A stretch of 64,000 bases of DNA, from positions 5,068,001 to 5,132,000 of the forward strand of contig NC_089829.1 of assembly GCF_035046505.1 (NCBI RefSeq), read 5' to 3'. A model generated the notes under the pieces. The model was given only the letters and a program-made list of their open reading frames with translations, ran no database searches and was not told the origin of the DNA. Source of the DNA: Tiliqua scincoides (lineage: Eukaryota; Chordata; Lepidosauria; Squamata; Scincidae). Shown piece after piece: positions 33,301-43,087 of the stretch. The translations under genes were made by a program, and so were the position numbers. Position 1 is the stretch's first letter. Each line of letters opens with the position of its first letter.

Positions 33301-34023
33301 CTGAATTGGGGTCTGTACAAGCCGCAAAATTAGGCAGTGGAGCCTTTACAGACTGTACCACTTCAAACTGCAGGTGGTTGTTGTTTTTTTTAAGTTCCCC
33401 TTTGTAGAAAAGTTCCCTGAAAGCCGACAACTGCATAGCACAAGGAGGAAAGTTTCCGGCTGGAATCCTGTTTGTTTTAATCTTGCAGTGAAAGTGTTTG
33501 CAATCCTGCAAGGAAGGCGGGAGGGTGTTGCATCGGACAACATTCAAATATGTCAGCTCAGACCTGCAATCCAAGGTGGCACAGTCCACTTCACAGTCCA
33601 CTCCTCAGGTCACCACTTCATACTGCTGCATGCATTGACAAGGTCAGAGGCTGCATTCCTATCCACCTTTAGATGGGAGTAAGCCCTATGAAACTGAGCA
33701 GGGTAAGCACAGAAGAAGAGTGTGATGTTGCAACACTCCTTATTTAAGGGAAATCCCACTGGAAATAAATTGGATTTACCTCTGAGTAAACACCCCTCAA
33801 CACCAGGCTGCAACTCAGCTTAAATCTGAACCCGTTCAGCCTAACTGGGTTGTCGACCCAGCTGATGGCCAGCAAGAGAAGAGGACAAAGATCTTTGAAA
33901 GCAGCTGCCGTGGCCACCCCCATTCCTGCTGCCCCCCTTGTTACCTTGGTACGTCCAGTCGATGACATGAGAAGCCCCCAGCTGGAGAAGGAGCAAGGGA
34001 AGTATGCAGGCTCTAGTCCTCAT
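17739..34023 (-). CDS. CA6: Carbonic anhydrase 6 with C-terminal pentraxin domain, complete
   Basis: Nine exons, transcribed from high to low: 33945-34023, 30938-31129, 25813-25961, 25116-25211, 22662-22728, 22019-22176, 21023-21152, 19466-19564 and 17739-18352. All have AG/GT borders and they total 1584 nt, 527 residues plus stop. CA6 is a secreted zinc enzyme interconverting CO2 and bicarbonate. Residues ~1-18 form a signal peptide ([18 protein letters not shown]). Zinc ligands are His115 and His117 (FHLHWGG) and His142 (LHIVHYN). His89 (NNGH) is the proton shuttle, Glu129 and Thr224 (LTTPPC) complete the gate, and Cys45-Cys228 should form the family disulfide. Residues ~292-323 form a charged linker helix. 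The pentraxin domain follows from ~328. Mammalian CA6 lacks it; other vertebrates have it. The gene is convergent with SLC2A5. No damage is seen. Confidence 0.96.
18534..18890 (+). mobile_element. hAT-type element (CAGTGGTTCTCA family)
   Basis: CAGTGGTTCTCAGA ... TTTGAGAAACACTG, with 8-bp flanks TATTAACC and TATTAATC (one mismatch). It lies in the CA6 intron just before the pentraxin exon. Confidence 0.9.
19760..20170 (+). mobile_element. Solo LTR-like fossil (probable endogenous retrovirus LTR)
   Basis: A region with LTR architecture: a TATA box (TATAAAA near 20013), a poly(A) signal (AATAAA at 20096-20101) about 80 bp downstream, and a T-rich stretch after it. No internal retroviral coding sequence is seen nearby, so it would be a solo LTR, an old broken remnant. 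Ends and family are uncertain. It lies in a CA6 intron, antisense to CA6. Confidence 0.4.
21305..21445 (+). mobile_element. tRNA-derived SINE
   Basis: Recognisable A box (CTGTAGCTCCGTGGAAGAGC) and B box (GGTTCAATCC), then AGGGAGCTGCTGCCGGTCAG. Same family as 8150-8345. Confidence 0.65.
21447..21630. mobile_element. MITE-like element, GCAATCCTAACC subtype
   Basis: Bounded by GGGCGCAATCCTAACC and GGTTAGGATTGCACCC, with the usual central GGGCCTCCTCAAGGTAAGG. It abuts the SINE at 21305. Confidence 0.8.
23152..23985 (-). repeat. Six-unit tandem array of the CR1 3' tail
   Basis: Units of 140-141 bp start at about 23154, 23295, 23435, 23575, 23716 and 23856. Each is the reverse complement of the last ~140 bp of the CR1 family (ends at 2630, 43087 and 38131). 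Five unit junctions carry GGGAATTGTAGTT, the reverse complement of AACTACAATTCCC. It lies in CA6 intron 4. The 101-codon frame across it is a product of the repeat. Confidence 0.92.
26320..26585 (-). mobile_element. Non-LTR retrotransposon 3' fragment, C-terminal zinc-finger part
   Basis: Minus-strand frame 26353-26610 contains [19 protein letters not shown] and then a Cys/His motif reading [22 protein letters not shown]; the second Cys of the usual CxxC is Tyr here. This is the C-terminal end typical of a LINE ORF2. The 3' end (GTTGGCAACCTTCAGTCTCG on the plus strand) is shared with 28440-28715. The clade was not resolved. Confidence 0.6.
28213..28385 (-). mobile_element. tRNA-derived SINE, reversed
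   Basis: Reversed copy with a clear B box (GAATTGAACCTGGGGCC) and A box (TGCTCTGCCACTGAATTGCA), preceded by the family body (CAGGCTGGCAGCAGCTCTCC). Best preserved of this family in the window. Confidence 0.75.
28440..28715 (-). mobile_element. Unclassified interspersed repeat sharing a LINE 3' end
   Basis: The reverse complement begins GTTGGCATCCTTCAGTCTCG, matching the 3' end of the LINE fragment at 26320-26585, but the body differs. It may be a SINE that uses that LINE's 3' end. Confidence 0.45.
28804..28982. mobile_element. Foldback (palindromic) MITE-like element
   Basis: Arms 28843-28874 and 28912-28943 are exact 32-bp reverse complements around a 37-bp loop. Outer arms extend to about 28804 and 28982 with lower identity. 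Related sequence occurs at 42040-42195 and 51385-51500, ending in a TGGCTACGCCACTG-type terminus. It lies in CA6 intron 2. Confidence 0.85.
29108..29200. repeat. Short repeat with CAATCCTA...TAGGATT ends
   Basis: A ~90-bp element: GGGCACAATCTTAACC, then TCTTCTCAGAAGTAAGTCC, CAATGGGGCTTACTCTCAGG and GTGGTTAGGATTACAGCC. The same module recurs near 15777, 19180, 32255, 32441, 33650, 44308, 48833, 50470 and 50607, and is built into the CAGTGGTTCTCA hAT family. Confidence 0.65.
29640..29688. repeat. (GGAA)n microsatellite
   Basis: About twelve perfect AAGG units in CA6 intron 2. Confidence 0.95.
29965..30105 (-). mobile_element. Older CR1 lineage, 3' end
   Basis: AGAATCATAGAGTTGGAAGG followed by GGTCATCTAGTCCAACCCCC is the reverse complement of a classical amniote CR1 3' end with its ATTCTATG-type terminus. 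It is distinct from the TTCTTATG family. Confidence 0.7.
31205..31400 (-). mobile_element. MIR/CORE-type SINE, reversed
   Basis: Blocks such as CATCTTCACAACACCCCTGT, GAGGTCAGCTACACTGAAAG and AACTCATCTCCCTGGGT fit a reversed MIR-like element beside CA6 exon 2. Diverged. Confidence 0.5.
31955..32190 (+). mobile_element. MIR/CORE-type SINE
   Basis: TTCAAATCCACATACAGAGC, GCTGTGTGACCTTGGGATTG, then CCTCCCTCACAGGGCTGTTG and TGAAGATAAATAAG follow MIR order. It lies in CA6 intron 1. Confidence 0.65.
32255..32533. repeat. Two neighbouring short CAATCCTA-type modules
   Basis: Two copies (about 32255-32343 and 32441-32533) of the TTTCCTGGGAGTAAG / ACTTACTTCTGA module described at 29108, in opposite orientations, separated by ~100 bp. 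Confidence 0.55.
32779..33136 (+). mobile_element. hAT-type element (CAGTGGTTCTCA family)
   Basis: CAGTGGTTCTCAAA ... TTTGAGAAACACTG with 8-bp flanks TTGCAGGC and TTGTAGGC (one mismatch). It lies in CA6 intron 1. Confidence 0.92.
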
Positions 34024-35385
34024 GGCTCTGGCAGAGGCTGAAATCACAGCACAGCCAGGTGAGTGTCGGGTTTTCTTCTCCAAGTCCCGGAAAAGAGTAA
34101 ATAGCAATTTACTCCAAGGCCAGCCCACTCTTCCACATCAATTTTCTGTTTTTGCATTGGGGCGGATGCCCGATTAGCAACCATAACGATGCTTTATCGA
34201 CCCACCTGGGAGACGCTGACAGCGCCCTAATGGAAGGAACGGCTAAACAGCAGGGCAGGTCCGAGAAGGGGTTGTGAAGTCAATTACACCGAGACCAAAG
34301 TTAAGGGTCTGTATCTCTCTGCTGCCTGCTCACTCCTCCCCAGAGGCCAGCACTGAGCTTCTGTACAGTAGCCTCCTGGAAGTATGAATGTTTAATGCTT
34401 CCCAGGTTGCACCAGTGCATAATCTGAGGTCAGTCTGAACCCCTTCAGTCCCTGGAATGGAGAAAACTTGGGGACCCTACATAGGCAACTTTGACATGCA
34501 GATCAATCTGCAAATCAAGATCTTCCCCATTCAAATCTTGCCTCTTCCACAAATTCTTACTCAGTGGCTTTATTCAAGTCACTCCCTCTCAGCCTCAGTC
34601 TTCGCCATCTGCAGTATGGGTCTATTACCTTACCTTACCGGGTTACTGAATAAATCCAACAAATATTGCTTCAGACTCATCAAAGTATGAAAAAGTGAAT
34701 GATTAACTAAGACCAAGGGTTCAGGGGCCAGGTGCCAGTGAGGACTGGACCCGGCCTCCACAGCAGGTTGGTGGTTTTCAACCAATTTGAGTGCCATTGG
34801 TGTTACCTGGTGATATGATAGGTGTCACTTGACCCCACTGCTCCAATGCATGGGAACATAGAAGAGTGATGCCAGATCAGACCAAGAGCCCACCTAGACC
34901 AGCAACTTGCTTTCTACAATGATCAACAGGTAGGTTGCCAGCTGTTGTTTTTTGGAGGTATCCTGCCCTTGTATGGAGGTTCCATAGGGCTCATAACAAC
35001 ATAGGAAGAGCCCTGCTGGATAAGGCCATCCATCTACTCCAGAATCCTGCTTCCTCTGATGACCTCAAAGGAAAGTTCACAATCAGGGCTTGAAGGGAAC
35101 AGCCCTCTTTGGCTGTTGCTCCTCAGTACCTTCTCTCCAGGGGTACACTGCTACTGTGCAAGGAGGTTCCACATAGCCACCAGGACTAACAGCTACAATT
35201 AAGGGCATCATCAAGATGATGAAGCTACAATCAAGGGCTGGCACAAATGAGTGCAGAAATGCTTATAGCCCCCTGAGTGGCCGACTGTCCAGTTTATTAG
35301 TGGTTTGGGATGTGGACTTAGACCTGGAAGATCCAGATTCAAATCCCTGCTCAGCCAGAAGTTATCTGGGTGACCTTCGTTCAGG

Positions 35386-35387
<2 letters not shown>

Positions 35388-35422
<35 letters not shown>
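35388..35422. repeat. (TC)n microsatellite
   Basis: About 17 CT units inside a MIR-like element (35290-35530), replacing part of its conserved core. Confidence 0.95.
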
Positions 35423-35425
<3 letters not shown>

Positions 35426-35702
35426 CTCACCTACCTCACAGGGATGTTGTGAGGACAAAAGAAGGAGGGAAGGAACCATGTAGACCACCTGGAGCTCCTT
35501 GGAGGGAGGATGGTGCAAAAATGTGGAAAATAAACAGAGACACAGGTGACACACAATCACTGTGAGTGCAACTGTGGGTGCTCTGGTGCCCCATCATTAT
35601 GCTTCGTGGTGGATTCTTGGTGCATGAGCAGGTACACATTGCAGAAATTTCTCCCTCAGCTAATTTCAAGGACTGTTTACCCAACCTGGATATACAAAGA
35701 TT

Positions 35703-35945
35703 ATGAAACGCATTGAGGGGGCATGTTTGATTAGCTCTGCCGTTGCACAGCTCAGTGAAGCTGTCAGAGTCGATGACTCCTCCGTGGAGGAGTTATGGGG
35801 AACAGCACACTTGGCTCTCGCACGCATGGTGCAGGATCCCAAGATGGCAGGAAAGGGCTTTTCTCCTGAATTAATCATTGTGCGTGAAAGTGGCAGGGAG
35901 TTTCTAAGACTCAATGCCTTTGGAAAACTTGAAGACCCCATATAG
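35703..35945 (+). other. Unrecognised 80-codon open frame
   Basis: A frame beginning MKRIEGACLISSAVAQLSE with balanced, soluble-looking composition and no low complexity, ending LNAFGKLEDPI. I recognise no family. It could be a degraded mobile-element ORF or chance. No clear splice sites or promoter are seen. Confidence 0.2.
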
Positions 35946-36844
35946 GACCTAGAGAGATTGAAGAAGAAGGGACTGGGTGGGGAAAGTGCCAGGATAAGAA
36001 AGGACCTCAGGATTCCGGGCATGCACACTGAATTTCCGCTGACATCAGTGGGGACTTTATTTTCAAGTACAGTACTGTATATGTACTAAGCTCAGGATGC
36101 AGAAAATGCAAAAGAGAAAATAAGTCCCAAGTGTGCATGCATGGGATTTCATGCTTATTCAGCTTGGCTTATTACATGTCACCTGGGTCAAAAGCTGTCA
36201 ACTGACCTGGAAAAAACCAGCATGCTCTTGTGCCTTTAACAGCATCTTGTGGCATGAATCAGCAGCCTAAGCTTTGCACAACCTGGAGATCAGAGCTTTC
36301 ATGTGTGCAGATCAAGCTGCTCTTCAAACCGAAGCACAGAAGCAAGGATTGGTATGAAAAGTTGGCAACAGCACTCCAGGTCCGAGACAGAAACGCTGAT
36401 TTTGTGAGTTTCTGCTCCCCGGCCTGGACACCTGACTCTCTGTTGCATAATACAGAGTGGAAAACGAAGCAAAGCACTTTTCATTAATACTGCATTTAGA
36501 GAGGGGGGAGGGAAACGATCAGCCTCAAAACAAATAAACAGCTGTGAACTTTATAGCAATCACACACTGCAGGCAGGGGAATAAAGAAAAGAAAACGAAC
36601 ATTTTTTTTTTTCTGGAAAAGGCCTAGTTTCCCTGGTGCTGTATAAGCACTCCCTCCCTCCATTCCGCTCCTCTGGCTTTTCAACAGCCTGGCATTATCG
36701 AGGTGTTATCACATCTCGTGCTCTAACACAATGCTGGTTTAGTTCTGCAGAGAGTGCTTCATACACATACAACAACCTCCTGTAAAAAGCACTTTTCGCC
36801 TTCTGACTCAAAGGCCTGCATGAGGGCTCCCCATGAGGCTCCTT

Positions 36845-37190
36845 GACTCCAGGTGGTTCATGCGTTGAGATTACCTTCTGCTCAGCCCCTGCTTCTGGCC
36901 CACCATTTGCAGAGAGCCCCTTGGCACAAGAGACAGGGCCTTTATGGTAGTGGCCCCACTGTTGAGGAACTCCTTTCCCAGAGAGACATGTCCAGCTCCC
37001 ACACTTGTGGCTTTGAGGAAAAAATAGAAAATGTATTCGTTTCGGAAGGCCTCCCCAACTCCATAACTGTTTACTGGCTTTAATGTTATTTTCCCATTTC
37101 TATATATACTACATGATATATATATGGTTGTTATTCTCATCAGTGTTTTGTAAACCACTTTGATCTCTTGGGTAAGTGGTCTAAACATTA
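36845..37190 (+). mobile_element. L2-like LINE C-terminal fragment and 3' end
   Basis: A plus-strand frame reads GTRDRAFMVVAPLLRNSFPR, the motif near the C-terminus of L2/CR1-group reverse transcriptases. It is followed by a 3' UTR remnant ending GTAAACCACTTTGATCTCTTGG. 5'-truncated and old. Confidence 0.6.
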
Positions 37191-38130
37191 ACGACTGCCA
37201 CCAGGATCAATGACATTGCTAGGGGAGTGCAGAGGGTGCGAACTGCACTGGGTGACATGCATGGGGGGGGGGTCAACACCACTAGTGTCCAAAATCACTA
37301 AAATTGTGGTTTGTAGGAATAATACCATCAGGTGATATACCATTCGATGTGTAATTTTGCAATGAAAAAAACCGGAGTGAATTATCTCCATTCTATCAAA
37401 AGTTATTGCCAAAAAACCAGAAAACAAAAATGCAACTTTCTTATGAAACAAAAAAGTACATTACCTTAATTCAAAATGGACCAATGAGACTGATTGTTCA
37501 AAGAGCCAATGAGATATTATTATGACACAGTATGGAACCAATAAGGTGTTAGTAAGGTAACACCCTCGGGGAGGGATGACACCACTAGTGATCAAAATCG
37601 CTAAAATTGTGGTTTGTAGGAATGATACCATTGTGTTATAAACCATTTGATGCATACTGTACAGCAGAATGCAGTTTTTTAAAAACCGCATTGAAATATC
37701 TGTGTTCTATCAAAAGGTATCACCAAAAAACCAGCGGGGGCAGAGCAAGGGTGCATCACCACACCCATCACCCGGGATGTTGGAGGAGGTGCATCATGGG
37801 GGTGACGCGTTGACCTCCCACATCAGATCCTAGTGACACCACTGGCAGGGTTCAAAGGTTAGCAAGGCCAGTGGATCCTCGGGTCAGTGTGGGCCATAAC
37901 AGATATCTGATCTGTTGTTGGTTAGAGTCTCACTGGGGGGTGATGGTGGAGCTACACAGGAAGCTGCTTCCTACTGAGTCAGGCCTTTGATGCATCCAGT
38001 TCAGTCTTGTCAACACTGGCTGGAAGAAACTTTCCAGGATTCCAAACAAGGGCCTTTTGCAGTCCTACCTGAAGCCTTCTGCATGCAAAAAAAGTGATTT
38101 TCCACTGAACAACAGACCCCTTCCCTCTAC

Positions 38131-41100
38131 ATAAGAACATAAGAACAGCCCCACTGGATCAGGCCATAGGCCCATCTAGTCCAGCTTCCTGTATCTCACA
38201 GCGGCCCACCAAATGCCCCAGGGAGCACACCAGATAACAGGAGACCTGCATCCTGGTGCCCTCCCTTGCATCTGGCATTCTGACATAGCCCATTTCTAAA
38301 ATCAGGAGGTTGCACATACACATCATGGCTTGTACCCCATAATGGATTTTTCCTCCAGAGACTTGTCCAATCCCTTTTTAAAGGCGTCCAGGCCAGATGC
38401 CGTCACCACATCCTGTGGCAAGGAGTTCCACAGACCAACCACACGCTGTGTAAAGAAATATTTTCTTTTGTCTGTTCTAACTCTCCCAACACTCAATTTT
38501 AGTGGATGTCCCCTGGTTCTGGTGTTATGTGAGAGTGTAAAGAGCATCTCCCTATCCACTCTGTCCATCCCCTGCATAATTTTGTATGTCTCAATCATGT
38601 CCCCCCTCAGGCATCTCTTTTCTAGGCTGAAGAGGCCCAAACGCCGAAGCCTTTTCTCGTAAGGAAGGTGCCCCAGCCCCGTAATCATCTTAGTCGCTCT
38701 CTTTTGCACCTTTTCCATTTCCACTATGTCTTTTTTGAGATGCGGCGACCAGAACTGGACACAATACTCCAGGTGTGGCCTTACCATAGATTGGTACAAC
38801 GGCATTATAATACTAGCCATTTTGTTCTCAATACCCTTCCTAATGATCCCAAGCATAGAATTGGCCTTCTTCACTGCCGCCGCACATTGGGTCGACACTT
38901 TCATCGACCTGTCCACCACCACCCCAAGATCTCTCTCCTGATCTGTCACAGACAGCTCAGAACCCATCAGCCTATATCTAAAGTTTTGATTTTTTGCCCC
39001 AATGTGCATGACTTTACACTTACTGAAATTGAAGCGCATCTGCCATTTTGCTGCCCATTCTGCCAGTCTGGAGAGATCCTTCTGGAGCTCCTCACAATTA
39101 CTTCTGGTCTTCACCACTCGGAAAAGTTTGGTGTCTGCAAACATTGCAACCTCACTGCTCACCCCTGTCTCCAGGTCATTTATGAAGAGATTGAAAAGCA
39201 CTGGTCCAAGGACAGATCCTTGGTGCACACCGCTTTTCACCTCTCTCCATTGTGAAAATTGCCCATTGACACCCACTCTCTGCTTCCTGGCCTCCAACCA
39301 GTTCTCAATCCACAAGAGGACCTGTCCTCTAATTCCCTGACTGTGGAGTTTTTTCAGTAGTCTTTGGTGAGGGACCGTGTCAAACGCCTTCTGAAAGTCC
39401 AGATATATAATGTCCACGGGTTCTCCCACATCCACATGCCTGTTGACCTTTTCAAAGAATTCTATAAGGTTCGTGAGGCAAGACTTACCCTTACAGAAGC
39501 CATGCTGATTCTCCCTCAGCAAGGCCTGTTCATCGAGGTGTTTTGAGATCCTATCTTTGATGAGGCATTCCACCATCTTACCCGGTATGGATGTTAGGCT
39601 GACCGGCCTATAGTTTCCCGGGTCCCCCCTCTTTCCCTTTTTAAAAATAGGCGTGACATTTGCTATTCTCCAATCTTCTGGCACCGTGGCCGTTTTGAGG
39701 GACAAGTTGCATATCTTAGTCAAGAAATCAGCAACTTCATTCTTCAATTCCTTAATAACTCTTGGGTGTATGCCATCAGGGCCCGGTGACTTATTGATCT
39801 TTAATTTATCAATGAGGTCTGAAACATCTTCTCTTTTAACCTCTATCTGACTTAACTCCTCGGTCAGGAGGGGCCGTTCTGGCAGCAGTATCTGCCCGAG
39901 GTCTTCTGCCGTGAAGACAGATGCAAAGAACTCATTTAATTTCTCTGCCATCTCTAAGTCTCCTTTTATCTCCCCTTTCCCTCCCTCACCATCCAGAGGG
40001 CCAACCGCTTCTCTGGCGGGTTTCCTGCTTCTAACATATTTGAAGAAGCTTTTATTATTCCCCTTAATGTTGCTGGCCATGCGTTCCTCATAGTCTCGCT
40101 TGGCCTCCCGTATCACCTTCTTACATTTCTTTTGCCACAGTTTATGTTCCTTTTTATTCTCCTCATTAGGGCAAGACTTCCATTTACGGAAGGAAGCTTC
40201 CTTGCCCTTCACAGCCTCTCTAACTTGGCTGGTTAGCCATGCGGGCACCCTCCTGGATTTAGTGGAACCCTTCTTTCTTTGCGGTATACACCTCTGCTGG
40301 GCCTCTGTTACTGTTGTTTTAAGCAGCCTCCATGCACTCTGGAGAGATTGGACTCTTTTTACCCTCCCTTTCAAACTCCTTCCAACCAGCCTCCTCATTT
40401 GAGGCAAGTCCGCCCGTCGGAAGTCAAGGGTTTTTGTTAGAGATTTGCCTGGTATTCTTCCCCCAACGTGCATGTCAAAACGGATGGCAGCATGATCACT
40501 GTTCCCCAATGGCTCAGTAACACTGACATATCTAACCAGGTCTGTGTACTGCACAATATTAAATCCAGAGTCACCTGCCCTCTGGTGGGCTCCGTGACTA
40601 GCTCTAAGCCACAGTCATTTAGCACGTCAAGAAATCCGGGCTCCTTATCATGACCAAAACACAAATTGACCCAGTCAATATGAGGATAATTGAAGTCCCC
40701 CATGATTACAACCCTGTCCCTCCTTGTCACCTCCCTGATCTGTTTCCTCATTTCAAGGTCCCCTTCCGATTTCTGGTCTGGAGGACGATAGCACGCCCCC
40801 GGTATTACATCGCTGCACAAGCCTGGTAATTTAACCCACAGAGATTCTACGGTGGAGTCGGACCCACCTTCAATCTCTGCTTTGCTGGATTCTATCCCTT
40901 CTTTAACATAAACGGCCACCCCACCTCCAACACGCCCCTGCCTGTCCCTCCTGTAGAGTTTATAGCCCAGGATTGCGGTATCCCACTGATTCTCCGCATT
41001 CCACCAGGTTTCCGTTATGCCCACTATGTCAATGTTTTCCCTTGTCACCAGACATTCCAGTTCTCCCACCTTTGCTCGTAGACTTTGGGCATTCGCATAA

Positions 41101-41650
41101 AAGCATTTGTACACGGAATGCCCCAGGATGGGCTGCTTATTTGCTCCTTTGTCCCCGCATCCTCTCATTGTGCCAAACCGTCTATCACATCCCATCATGC
41201 TACCTTCCCCAATTTCTTCTCCTACTCTGCCTTTGTCTTGTTGTTCTCTAACCTCCCCATCCTCATCCCATAGGGATGAGGAGCCCCGAACCGGATGCCC
41301 TTCGGCTCCTGTCGGCCTTCCCCCAGGGATCAGTTTAAAAGCTGCTCTGCCACCTTTTTAATGTTATGCGCCAGTAGTCTGGTTCCATTCTGGTTCAAGT
41401 GGAGCCCGTCCCTCTTGTACAGGCCCCGCTTGTCCCAAAACGTTCCCCAGTGCCTAACGAATCTAAACCCCTCCTCCCTACACCACCGTCTCATCCACGC
41501 ATTGAGGCCCCTGATCTCCGCCTGCCTAGCTGGCCCTGCGCGTGGAACAGGTAACACTTCAGAGAACGCTACCTTTGAGGTCCTGGCTTTCAGCTTCCTG
41601 CCTAAAAGCCTAAATTTGGCCTCCAGAACCTCCCAGGTCCTGAACATGCA
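38131..41650 (-). mobile_element. Long CR1-type LINE copy, 5'-truncated
   Basis: Minus-strand order: end of ORF1 (41330-41647) with the esterase-like C-terminus (RDGLHLNQNG); ORF2 endonuclease (about 41198-40555; ITETWW, MGDFNYPHIDW, GNSDHAA); reverse transcriptase (to 38323; KSPGPDGIHP, YLDFQKAFDTVPH, HQGSVLGPVLFNLFINDL); then a 3' UTR with one tail unit. Endonuclease and RT are in different frames, shifted near 40555. The catalytic FADDTKL box reads FADTKL (39121-39141), one Asp codon missing, so the copy is not active. Otherwise the frame is open for 743 codons, so it is fairly young. The 5' end meets a CTGAACATGCAG-rich repeat (41640-41780). Confidence 0.95.
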
Positions 41651-41785
41651 GAGCTGAACATGCTGTCAGGTCCTGCAGATCCAGGAACATGCAGGAACAT
41701 GCAGGTCCTGCCAGGTCCTGAACACGCAGAGCTGAACATGCTGAACAGGATGTCAGCCTGAACATTCCAGGCTAAACATGCAGAG
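41640..41785. repeat. Degenerate short tandem repeat (CTGAACATGCAG / CAGGTCCTG)
   Basis: Alternating AACATGCAG and CAGGTCCTG modules at the truncated 5' end of the long CR1 copy. Origin unknown; possibly from slippage at insertion. Confidence 0.6.
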
Positions 41786-42039
41786 GAGGCAGCGATCTCT
41801 TGCAGCTTCAACAGCAATCGATCCAGGAAGGATAAATAATCATTTTAGGTCTTCTACCTGCTGTTTTGGAGAGGTGCAACTTGGGTGGCCAGAAGCAAAG
41901 GAAAAAGGACAGAGCCTCTAAAGGTGATCTTAAAAAGACAGCAAGTTCTTGTGGAGACAGGCCATATAGGGGAGGGCATCATTCAGGGTTTAAGGGGAGG
42001 GCATGATCTGGAAGTACACATGATGCAGCTCCCGTGCAG

Positions 42040-42195
42040 GGCTTGGTCTGGACAGTGCCTGGATGGCCGAACACCTCCTTTGAGCTCCCAGCACCCAGAA
42101 TGGCTCCGATGGGGGGGGAGGAGGGGGCACTTGCAAACCATGGTGAGGCTCCCTGCAACATTTAGTGCTTTGCATTCCCTCTGGCTACACCACTG
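42040..42195. mobile_element. Half of a foldback MITE-like element
   Basis: CCCAGAATGGCTCCGATGGG, GGTGAGGCTCCCTGCAACAT and CCTCTGGCTACACCACTG match the right half of the palindromic element at 28804-28982. Confidence 0.6.
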
Positions 42196-42244
42196 GGCTG
42201 AACAGAATCATATTCTGTTTATTGAGTATTATTGAGAATTGAGG

Positions 42245-43087
42245 CATTGAGAAGAAAACGGCTACTATTATAATGCCGTTGTACAAATCGATGGTAAGGC
42301 CACACCTGGAGTATTGTGTCCAGTTCTGGTCGCCGCATCTCAAAAAAGACATAGTGGAAATGGAAAAGGTGCAAAAGAGAGCGACTAAGATGATTACGGG
42401 GCTGGGGCACCTTCCTTATGAGGAAAGGCTACGGCGTTTGGGCCTCTTCAGCCTAGAAAAGAGACGCTTGAGGGGGGACATGATTGAGACATACAAAATT
42501 ATGCAGGGGATGGATAGAGTGGATAGAGAGATGCTCTTTACACTCTCACATGACACCAGAACCAGGGGACATCCACTCAAATTGAGTGTTGGGAGAGTTA
42601 GAACAGACAAAAGAAAATATTTCTTTACTCAGCATGTGGTTGGTCTGTGGAACTCCTTGCCACAGCATGTGGTGACGGCATCTGGCCTGGATGCCTTTAA
42701 AGGGGGATTGGACAAGTTTCTGGAGGAAAAATCCATGATGGGTTACAAGCCATGATGTGTATGTGCAACCTCCTGATTTTAGAAATGGGCTATGTCAGAA
42801 TGCCAGATGCAAGGGAGGGCACCAGGATGCAGGTCTCCTGTTATCTGGTGTGCTCCCTGGGGCATTTGGTGGGCCGCTGTGAGATACAGGAAGCTGGAAT
42901 AGATGGGCCTATGGCCTGATGCAGTGGGGTTGTTCTTATGTTCTTAACTACAATTCCCAGGAATCCTTGCAGGTCTCTTGTTATCTGGTGTGCTCCCTGG
43001 GGCATTTGATGGGCCGCTGTGAGATACAGGAAGCTGGACTAGATGGGCCTATGGCCTGATCCAGTGGGGCTGTTCTTATGTTCTTAT
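42245..43087 (+). mobile_element. CR1-type LINE 3' part with two tail units
   Basis: Encodes the last ~160 RT codons (PLYKSMVRPHLEYC, LGLFSLEKRRLRGD, stop at 42755), then a 3' UTR with the ~140-bp tail unit repeated twice, joined by AACTACAATTCCCAGGAATC. It faces away from the long minus-strand copy at 38131-41650. The frame is open, so it is young. Confidence 0.93.

Larger units (their letters stand above)
34024..38130. other. Intergenic stretch upstream of CA6, no gene supported
   Basis: Holds the CA6 5' flank (no clear TATA box seen), MIR-like fragments near 34490-34690 and 35290-35530, a CR1-like fragment at 34985-35110, an L2-like fragment at 36845-37190, a (TC)n run, an element of unknown class at ~37195-37850 with two internal repeats of an ACTAAAATTGTGGTTTGTAG block, and a reversed tRNA-derived SINE at ~37935-38110. 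Confidence 0.6.

Noticed and set aside
38668-40402. Plus-strand frames of 60-195 codons
   Set aside because: They are antisense shadows of the CR1 ORF2 on the minus strand.
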